A stretch of DNA of 5,026 bases, taken from contig CAIWLA010000604.1 in the NCBI GenBank assembly GCA_903913345.1, positions 1-5,026 on the forward strand, read 5' to 3'. Under the pieces are notes generated by a model. The model was not told the DNA's origin, did not search any database, and worked only from the letters and a program-made list of their open reading frames with translations. The DNA is from an uncultured Magnetococcales bacterium (GTDB taxonomy: Bacteria; Pseudomonadota; Magnetococcia; Magnetococcales; Magnetaquicoccaceae). Position 1 is the stretch's first letter, and each line of letters starts with the position of its first letter. Below are positions 1 to 5,026 of this stretch, one piece after another. A program made the translations under genes and the position numbers.

Positions 1-149
1 ACAACGCTTTCCATGCCCAACGATCCACCCGAAAGATGTTTACGTCAGACGTTTGTACCAGAGTCGGTCGGCGATGTCCAGACGAAAACAGTACCTCCAT
101 GATTCTGCATCGTTTCCTGCCTGGAACAAATTCACCCTGAACATGCAGC

Positions 150-178
150 TTGCACATAAACATCGAACACGGGATACT
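150..178 (+). promoter_or_regulatory. possible sigma70-type promoter for recN
   Basis: TTGCAC (150-155) and GATACT (173-178) are separated by 17 bases, the preferred spacing for a housekeeping sigma factor. The -10 element matches four of six consensus bases. The -35 element keeps only the TTG. Transcription would start near 185, giving a leader of about 50 bases before the recN ATG. This is a by-eye match in a short region and could be chance. Confidence 0.3.
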
Positions 179-223
179 GTCAGCGACTGCGATCTCCAGC
201 GATTCGCCCGATTGTCTTACGTG

Positions 224-230
224 AAGGTGA
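224..230 (+). promoter_or_regulatory. recN ribosome binding site
   Basis: AAGGTGA lies four bases before the ATG at 235 and is a good Shine-Dalgarno match (AGGTGA against AGGAGG-type consensus). It supports the choice of start. The protein beginning there opens directly with the N-terminal beta strand expected of RecN, followed by the P-loop at residue 29. Confidence 0.65.
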
Positions 231-234
231 CACC

Positions 235-1968
235 ATGCTCTGCCAACTGATTGTCGAAAATATTGCCCTCATCCCGCACATGGACCTGGAATTCAATACG
301 GGACTGACCATCCTCACCGGTGAAACGGGTGCTGGAAAGTCCATTATTATCGACGCATTATCATTGGTGCTGGGCGAACGGGCCGATACGACACTGATCC
401 GATCTGGAACAGAACGCGCCACCGTGCAAGCCTGTTTCCGACTGCCACCCTCCCATGCCGCCATCCCATGGCTCCGCGAAAAGGCCCTGGGTGAACCCCA
501 CCATACCACCCACAATCAGACCGAAGAAGAGTTGTTCCTGCGCCGTGTGCTCTCCACCAATGGCCGCAGCCGGGCGTTCATAAACGAAATGCCAGTGCCT
601 CTGACCACCCTGGCCGAGTTGGGTGCCATGCTGGTGGAAATTCATGGCCAGCACGACCATCAAACACTCCTGGACCCCAATGCCCATCTGGCCATTCTGG
701 ACGAGTTTGCCAACCATCCCGATCGGATGCAAGCGGTCAAAAACCATTTCGAACGGTGGCATGCCATCACCACCGAACAAAAAAATATCCGCCAACGGCA
801 AACGGATGCCGCCGATCGCCAAGCCTTCCTGGCCTTTCAACTGCGTGAACTGGAAGCAGCCGACCTGAAACCAGGCGAAATGGTCGAACTGGAACGACAC
901 CGATCCCGACTGGCACACGCCACCCGACTGGCACAAGCCGCCAAAAACGCACTGGATTTGCTGCTGGAAAATGCCCATCCCGCCACCACCCTGACGGGAC
1001 GCGCCGCCAGTGAACTGGAAGCCGTTTCAGAACTGGACCCCTCACTGGAACCCATCGCCACCACCGTGCGTTCCCTCCAGTATGAACTGGATGACGCCGG
1101 GGAACGGGTCCGGGATTACCTGGAGGCCCTGGAAGTGGATCCTGCGCAACTGGAATTCCTGGATGATCGTCTGGACCTGCTCCGTCGTCTGGCCCGCAAA
1201 CATCGACGAGAGGTGGAACAGTTGCCCGCATTGATGCAGGAGTGGCACCAGGAGATGGAACAACTGGAGACCGCCGAAGAGCGGGAAAAACAACTGGATC
1301 AGGCCTGTGCTGAGGCCAAAGAGGCCTACCTCCAGGCGGCTGGTCACCTGGGACAATCGAGACAGGCCGCCACCATCCGCCTCGCCCAGGCCGTGGAACA
1401 CCAGTTGCAGGATTTGCACATGCCCAACGCCCGCTTTGTGGCCACACTCCAACCCGGCAAGGGCGAACCACGGCATTCCGGACAGGAAGATGCCCTTTTC
1501 CAGGTCAGCCCCAACCCCGGCGAACCCTTGAAACCACTGCATCTCATCGCATCCGGCGGAGAACTCTCCCGAATCACCCTGGCCATCAAAACCACACTGG
1601 CCCATTTCCTGCCGGTTTCAACGCTTATTTTTGATGAAGTCGATGTGGGCGTCGGGGGTCGGGTCGCCGCTGGCATTGGGGCCAAAATGGCACACATCGC
1701 CCAGGAACGACAAGTCCTGGCCATCACCCATCTGCCCCAGGTGGCCGCCTGGGGTATGCACCACCTCAAGGTGGAAAAAAGTACCCTCGACAACCAGACC
1801 ACCGTGACCGTCACCCCACTGACCCAGGAGACGCGCATCGAGGAGTTGGCCCGCATGTTGGCCGGCGAGCAGATCACCACACCCGCCCGGCAACACGCCC
1901 AGGAACTGCTCAATATGTGCCGCAGCGGAACAGAATACCTGGAGGCTTTACAAAATCTTCCGGTGTAG
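235..1968 (+). CDS. recN: DNA repair protein RecN
   Basis: RecN is a cytoplasmic SMC-like ATPase that acts in double-strand break repair by homologous recombination, working with RecA and holding or bridging DNA ends. The 577-residue product is complete and slightly longer than the usual 550-560. It has the split ATPase layout of the family. The N-terminal half carries the Walker A motif GETGAGKS (29-36) and the conserved EIHGQHDHQ segment (135-143). A long charged coiled-coil region follows (about 160-390). The C-terminal half carries the ABC signature ASGGELSR (439-446), Walker B TLIFDEVD (463-470) running into DVGVGG (470-475), and the ITHLPQVAA segment with the switch histidine (497-505). 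No key residue is missing. A short His/Thr/Glu-rich stretch at about 86-99 may account for part of the extra length. The ATG start is backed by a ribosome binding site at 224-230. The gene appears to be transcribed alone, and its last 21 bases overlap the end of the opposing permease gene. In many bacteria recN belongs to the SOS regulon, but I see no classical LexA box here. Confidence 0.97.
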   Translation: MLCQLIVENIALIPHMDLEFNTGLTILTGETGAGKSIIIDALSLVLGERADTTLIRSGTERATVQACFRLPPSHAAIPWLREKALGEPHHTTHNQTEEELFLRRVLSTNGRSRAFINEMPVPLTTLAELGAMLVEIHGQHDHQTLLDPNAHLAILDEFANHPDRMQAVKNHFERWHAITTEQKNIRQRQTDAADRQAFLAFQLRELEAADLKPGEMVELERHRSRLAHATRLAQAAKNALDLLLENAHPATTLTGRAASELEAVSELDPSLEPIATTVRSLQYELDDAGERVRDYLEALEVDPAQLEFLDDRLDLLRRLARKHRREVEQLPALMQEWHQEMEQLETAEEREKQLDQACAEAKEAYLQAAGHLGQSRQAATIRLAQAVEHQLQDLHMPNARFVATLQPGKGEPRHSGQEDALFQVSPNPGEPLKPLHLIASGGELSRITLAIKTTLAHFLPVSTLIFDEVDVGVGGRVAAGIGAKMAHIAQERQVLAITHLPQVAAWGMHHLKVEKSTLDNQTTVTVTPLTQETRIEELARMLAGEQITTPARQHAQELLNMCRSGTEYLEALQNLPV

Positions 1969-2736
1969 ATCGATCAGGGCGGCCCCCGCCAGCAACAGGA
2001 GATAACTGCCGCCCTGCGCGAGGACAAACAACAGATCCTCCCCGGTGCCAGTGCCATAGGCCAACCATTCCGACCGGGTGAATCGATCCAGACTGGGCAG
2101 GAGAAAGGCAATGACATTCAGGATACCATTCACAACCAGCCAAGAGAGACCCTGCGGCATGAGGGCACCCTGCCCGACCCCCTGGAGGCCGGCCAGGGTT
2201 CTGGAAAGCAGATAAAAAAGCAGGACAATCAAAAAAGCGGCCGGAAATGAACGGATGGTCAACTGCACCAGAAAACTGAAGAGCATGACAATCCAGAGTT
2301 CCAAAAGGAGCGATCCTCCCCACAAGGCCACCTGGACGGGCTGGGCGAAAAAGATCAAAACGGCAGAGAACAGCCCCACCATCCACAAAACCAGCACGGC
2401 ATAACCGGCCAGTTTGCCCCATAAATAGGCGGTGCGCGTCAATGGCAACGAAAACAGCAGCTCCAATCCCTTGTCATGCTCTTCCCGGAATTGGCTGTGC
2501 AGCAGATACAAAGCGGTCAATACGGCGGCAGACAAACGCAAAAAGGCCCCCAGAAGCGCGCTGCGCAGCGACCCCGCCTCCGTGATCACCAACGCTCCGG
2601 CAAAACCCGCCAAAGACAGCCCCACCAGCACCATCCCCAGGACGACCCAAAAAAGCCGGTGGCGCACCCCTTCCCGTATGGTCAAGGCGGCCAGAATCAA
2701 CACAGGAGATCGGGCGTGAACGGAGAGGTGCGGCAT
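1948..2736 (-). CDS. ABC-2 type transporter permease
   Basis: This 262-residue integral membrane protein looks like the permease subunit of an ABC-2 type exporter (NosY-like/ABC2_membrane families). Such subunits pair with a separate ATPase to move a substrate out across the inner membrane. The N-terminus has the usual short cytoplasmic segment with TIREGVRHRLFW (19-30), then about six hydrophobic helices (roughly 28-50, 60-80, 107-130, 138-183 as one or two, 196-216, 236-256). Between helices two and three sits the family's diagnostic cytoplasmic loop, EEHDKGLELLFSLPLTRTAY (85-104), followed by LWGKLAGY, the equivalent of the E...G.-LL..P..R..Y..GK pattern in these permeases. The ATG at 2734-2736 follows a weak GAGA ribosome binding site five bases away. 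The same frame stays open far upstream, through the ecfT-like gene, but the upstream translation looks unrelated. The gene lies 50 bases after the EcfT-like gene and is probably co-transcribed. No ATPase partner is in the window and the substrate is unknown. Confidence 0.82.
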   Translation of the reverse strand: MPHLSVHARSPVLILAALTIREGVRHRLFWVVLGMVLVGLSLAGFAGALVITEAGSLRSALLGAFLRLSAAVLTALYLLHSQFREEHDKGLELLFSLPLTRTAYLWGKLAGYAVLVLWMVGLFSAVLIFFAQPVQVALWGGSLLLELWIVMLFSFLVQLTIRSFPAAFLIVLLFYLLSRTLAGLQGVGQGALMPQGLSWLVVNGILNVIAFLLPSLDRFTRSEWLAYGTGTGEDLLFVLAQGGSYLLLLAGAALIDLHRKIL

Positions 2737-2786
2737 CGATTTCTCGGTATCGTCAGAGCCAACCCATGGATGGAGACCGTTGCGGA

Positions 2787-3551
2787 TTACAGAAGGGCCA
2801 TCCCCAACAAAACAGCCGTCGGCAGGAGCAGCAAGAGCAGATCCCGCCAACCCAACGCCGTGTTTTGCAAGAGGACAAAAGGCAAACCTTCCGTCATGCC
2901 ACGCATGGACAATGACTCTTCTTGTCCACGTGCCACAGACAACAGCCGGAAAAGCAGGGCCTCCCCGCCCTGGGCTGTGCGTTGCAGACGGGCACGCCAA
3001 TCGGTGGGTGTGGTACAGGCCAGACGCAAATCCAGGTCTTCGCCCACCCGGCGCGACTCCTGCACCAGATGCGGGATGCGTCCCAAGGCAAAGGCCACGA
3101 TGGAACACCACTGCCTGACCGGGATGCCCAGCCGTTCCAACCCCCCAAACAGGCGATACAAACCGACAACCCATTGCAACGGTGTGGTGGTACGGACCAG
3201 GATCCAGGAGAGAGAGACCAGCACAACCAGCCGCACGGTCTGCAACACCCCTTCCCGCAACCCTTCCCAGGTGAGCATCGTCCATCCGCTCCATACCGGC
3301 TGCCCAGGGGTCAGGAGACCATGCAACAGCAGCAGTGTGGCAAAGAGCCAACGCAAACGCCAGAGCTGCCGGACCAGAGAGGTCAACAAGGCGGTCAGGC
3401 CCGCCTGAACCACCAAAGCCGCCAACACGAATGCCACCCCCCAACCCCAGGAGACCACCGGTTGGGCCAGCAACAAAGGCATGAACAAAAACAAGGCGAT
3501 CAACTTGGCGCGCGGATCACACCTTTCCAGAAAAGAGTCCCCGCTCAGCAC
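2787..3551 (-). CDS. EcfT/CbiQ-family energy-coupling factor transmembrane protein
   Basis: This 254-residue membrane protein resembles EcfT (CbiQ, BioN), the subunit of energy-coupling factor importers that links two ATPases to a substrate-binding S component for vitamins or metal ions. The strongest sign is the N-terminal motif CDPRAKL (11-17), the DPRxKL signature placed just before the first helix as in the family. Hydrophobic segments lie at about 17-32, 36-58, 68-82, 103-120 and 235-254. A long, mostly polar helical stretch (about 130-220) matches the cytoplasmic coupling domain. It includes RIPHLVQESRR (158-168) and ends with EESLSMRGM (211-219), the position of the second conserved Arg-Gly coupling motif. 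The first coupling motif is less clear, with DLRLA (174-178) in place of a typical Ala-Arg-Gly. The start is GTG (3549-3551), chosen for its good ribosome binding site and placement of DPRAKL. The gene follows the FimV-like gene by 12 bases. No EcfA ATPase or S component is nearby, so substrate and even transport function are unassigned. Confidence 0.85.
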   Translation of the reverse strand: MLSGDSFLERCDPRAKLIALFLFMPLLLAQPVVSWGWGVAFVLAALVVQAGLTALLTSLVRQLWRLRWLFATLLLLHGLLTPGQPVWSGWTMLTWEGLREGVLQTVRLVVLVSLSWILVRTTTPLQWVVGLYRLFGGLERLGIPVRQWCSIVAFALGRIPHLVQESRRVGEDLDLRLACTTPTDWRARLQRTAQGGEALLFRLLSVARGQEESLSMRGMTEGLPFVLLQNTALGWRDLLLLLLPTAVLLGMALL

Positions 3552-3558
3552 CGGCCTG

Positions 3559-3566
3559 CTCCCTTA
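3559..3566 (-). promoter_or_regulatory. ribosome binding site of the ecfT-like gene
   Basis: Read on the minus strand, TAAGGGAG overlaps the TAA stop of the FimV-like gene and lies seven bases before a GTG codon (3551-3549). It decides the GTG start of the EcfT-like protein. It also places the ribosome binding site on the upstream stop codon, an arrangement typical of translationally coupled genes. Confidence 0.6.
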
Positions 3567-5026
3567 CGTTTCATCCAGAACCCACTCCAGTACCCCCTCT
3601 CCGGTGGGGTCGGTTTTTGATACAATCGTCTCTTTGGTCGGTTCCGAAACCGTCTTGCGAGCCATCGCACCTGAGATGGATCCATTCAATTCAAACATTT
3701 CCAACGGTTCTTCCCCGCCCAGTCTGGCAAAACCGCTCGACAATCCCGACAAACCGGCTGCATCCACCACGCGCGGGGCATCCTCCTGCCCCTGGAGCGC
3801 GGGCGATGATTCCAGTAGATTCCTGAAAATGGACTCTTCCTCCTCCTCTCCCGCGATTTCAATGGCGGACTCATCGGCCAACTCCGCAACGGGTGCGGGC
3901 GCGATCTCTCGATCAACGGGTGCGGGCACGATCTCCCGATCAACGGGTGCCAGGAGTACCGGGGTGGGGATCGGGTCGGCCATGACAGGGGGGAAGACAG
4001 GCAGTACGGGTAGACAAACAGAAGGCAGAGGAGGCGACCCTTCCGCACTGGGTGGGTTCTTCATCGGGATCTGTGCCATCCGATCCCCGCTCTCCACGGG
4101 CACCTCAGGGGTCGGAGCAGCCTTTTTCCGTCGCAACCAGACCAACAAAAAGGCCAACGCAGAGCCAACCACCCCCGCCACGCCATATTCCATCCAGGGG
4201 AACCCGGAGAAGGTCGGATCTGCGACCATCGTGGGAGGCGGGGCAATGGTCCGGGCCGGCACCACCGCTGGGGAAGGTGCCGCCACCGGCAATACCGCCG
4301 ATTTTTGTTCCAGAAGGTTCAAACGGGCCTGCATCTCGGTCAACTGGCCACCAAGACTGGCCAACGTGGCCTCATTCCGAAGGGAACGCTCGGTGGTCTC
4401 TGTCAGCTTTTTGGATAAAAGCTCCAGTGGCTCCCCTGTTTTATTGGCACTGGCCGTCAGAGGCTGGTTTTCTGCCACCCGATCGGAAAGAGCCACCCCC
4501 GGAACCGGCTGTGGCTGTACGGCGGCGACCGGTTTTTTCAACGTCGCAGGGACCATACCGGCACCCTTGGGTTGAACGGGAACCTCTTTGTGCCTGGCCT
4601 GTCGCTGCCGGTCCAATACCTGAGCCGCCGCCGCGACAGAGAGACGGGTCACCTCTTCCTGAGTGGGCAAATCCAGCAACAGACCAACCGGCAATTCATT
4701 CATATTATCGAAAGAATGACGATTTTTGTTTACGGACCAGAGGGCAACCATTTTCTGGGCCAGAGAGGCACGCAGGGGCGGAATCTGTCTGGCAATACTG
4801 GCCAGACTCTCCCCGGCCCGTACCGGGCCATAAGTGCGTCGCCCCGATGCGGCATGGTCCGAACCATCCTCCTTTGTCGGGCGTATCTCCAGAAAAACAG
4901 GATAATTGCGATAGTGGGAACCCACGCCCACCAAGGTTTTCAGCAACAGGTTGAAAAACGGAGTGCGCAGCGGTATATCGCTGGAGAGGAGAATACGTCG
5001 ATTGACCCCTTTGCCTTCCAACCGGG
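3564..5026 (-). CDS. FimV/HubP-like polar landmark protein, 5' end missing
   Basis: This is the C-terminal part (487 codons visible) of a FimV/HubP/TspA-family inner-membrane protein; these recruit polar machinery such as type IV pili, flagellar and chemosensory components. Residues are numbered from position 5021. The FimV N-terminal domain is entered in its middle: RRILLSSDIPLRTPFFNLLL (8-27) corresponds to the family's S..PIREPFL.FLVEV segment, and HYRNYPVFLEI (36-46) to R.YTVLLDPP. A LysM-like peptidoglycan-binding domain follows, opening TYGPVRAGESLASIAR (63-78) and ending ELPVGLLLDLPTQEEV (109-124). A Pro/Ala/Gln linker leads to a predicted coiled coil (about 197-242), one transmembrane helix (about 278-296), and then WLRRKK, so the rest is cytoplasmic. 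The tail (about 297-485) is rich in proline and acidic residues, with GEEEEESIF (391-399). It is much shorter than in long FimV proteins, and I do not recognise TPR repeats or the usual FimV C-terminal domain. The codon at 5021 is TTG and reads as internal; the real start and signal peptide lie beyond the edge. Confidence 0.85.
   Translation of the reverse strand, partial: RLEGKGVNRRILLSSDIPLRTPFFNLLLKTLVGVGSHYRNYPVFLEIRPTKEDGSDHAASGRRTYGPVRAGESLASIARQIPPLRASLAQKMVALWSVNKNRHSFDNMNELPVGLLLDLPTQEEVTRLSVAAAAQVLDRQRQARHKEVPVQPKGAGMVPATLKKPVAAVQPQPVPGVALSDRVAENQPLTASANKTGEPLELLSKKLTETTERSLRNEATLASLGGQLTEMQARLNLLEQKSAVLPVAAPSPAVVPARTIAPPPTMVADPTFSGFPWMEYGVAGVVGSALAFLLVWLRRKKAAPTPEVPVESGDRMAQIPMKNPPSAEGSPPLPSVCLPVLPVFPPVMADPIPTPVLLAPVDREIVPAPVDREIAPAPVAELADESAIEIAGEEEEESIFRNLLESSPALQGQEDAPRVVDAAGLSGLSSGFARLGGEEPLEMFELNGSISGAMARKTVSEPTKETIVSKTDPTGEGVLEWVLDET
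3887..3950 (-). repeat. 27-base tandem repeat in the FimV-like gene
   Basis: Two 27-base copies stand head to tail at 3887-3913 and 3914-3940, differing at two bases, followed by a 10-base partial copy at 3941-3950. On the minus strand they encode a nine-residue unit, APVDREIVP then APVDREIAP, running into APVAEL, in the proline-rich cytoplasmic linker after the transmembrane helix. The unit is a multiple of three, so copy-number change would keep the frame. The near identity of the copies suggests recent duplication. Confidence 0.85.

Larger units (their letters stand above)
1..234. other. recN upstream region, no gene assigned
   Basis: This stretch precedes recN and contains no gene I can support. 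Two plus-strand reading frames are open from the left edge: one stops at 100-102, and the other runs from position 2 to a stop at 248-250, inside recN. Either could be the tail of an upstream gene cut off by the window, but neither translation resembles a family I know. The second is rich in Arg, Ser and His, which is more typical of a chance frame. A short perfect inverted repeat, ACGTC-a-GACGT, lies at 42-52, and three GAAC words lie at 124-127, 139-142 and 165-168. A possible promoter and the recN ribosome binding site are listed separately. Confidence 0.5.

Noticed and set aside
1..14. Possible divergent minus-strand gene starting with ATG at 14-12
   Set aside because: A GGTGGA sequence sits upstream at about nine bases, but only four codons are visible, so nothing supports a gene.
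42..52. Inverted repeat ACGTC-a-GACGT as an operator
   Set aside because: The arms are only five bases and do not extend; repeats of this size occur by chance, and it lies over 100 bases before the likely promoter.
361..1913. Minus-strand open frames inside recN
   Set aside because: They are antisense shadows of a complete recN with every ATPase motif in place; their products are Gly/Val/Trp-rich with no recognisable domain.
1978..1990. GC-rich hairpin (GGCGG, CCC loop, CCGCC) ten bases after the recN stop, as a terminator
   Set aside because: The stem is only five pairs, no T-run follows on either strand, and it lies within permease coding sequence.
2737..3444. Upstream extension of the permease frame to give a 498-residue protein
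   Set aside because: The first 236 residues lie antiphase over the EcfT-like gene and are rich in Gly, Pro, Ala and Trp without family features. The recognisable permease begins at the ATG at 2736, just after a ribosome binding site.
2432..4954. Several long plus-strand open frames opposite the permease, EcfT-like and FimV-like genes
   Set aside because: Their products are low-complexity (runs of Pro, Gln, Arg or Ser) and mirror the codon bias of the real minus-strand genes. All three minus-strand genes have clear family motifs.
5019..5021. TTG at 5021 as the true start of the FimV-like protein
   Set aside because: It falls in the middle of the FimV N-terminal domain, with no signal peptide after it, and the frame stays open to the window edge.

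Overview
The window comes from a moderately GC-rich bacterial chromosome, most likely a Pseudomonadota (proteobacterium). The best lineage clue is a FimV/HubP-type polar landmark protein, a family concentrated in gamma- and betaproteobacteria and some related groups. A RecN of ordinary bacterial type fits but does not narrow it further. I cannot name a genus from sequence alone. There are no rRNA or tRNA genes, CRISPR arrays, insertion sequences or phage genes that I can recognise.

Layout: positions 1-234 form the leader of recN, with a possible sigma70-type promoter at about 150-178 and a good ribosome binding site just before the start. recN (235-1968, + strand) is complete and carries all expected ATPase motifs. 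Everything to the right is on the minus strand. Read in the direction of transcription it is a FimV/HubP-like membrane protein (5026 down to 3564, start lost at the right edge), a lone EcfT/CbiQ-type transmembrane protein (3551-2787, GTG start, 12 bases after the previous stop) and an ABC-2 type permease (2736-1948, 50 bases further). The permease gene converges on recN and their 3' ends overlap by 21 bases.

How the genes relate: recN is a stand-alone DNA-repair gene. The three minus-strand genes are spaced as one transcription unit, and all three encode membrane proteins. Two are transporter membrane subunits of different ABC classes, and no ATPase or substrate-binding subunit for either lies in the window. 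FimV proteins usually organise cell-pole functions such as type IV pili and flagellar or chemosensory placement. In well-studied gamma- and betaproteobacteria fimV lies in an asd-fimV-truA type neighbourhood, so the EcfT and permease neighbours here are unusual. That operon is the only candidate for something undescribed. The rest is ordinary chromosomal sequence, and I found no strong evidence for a novel system.
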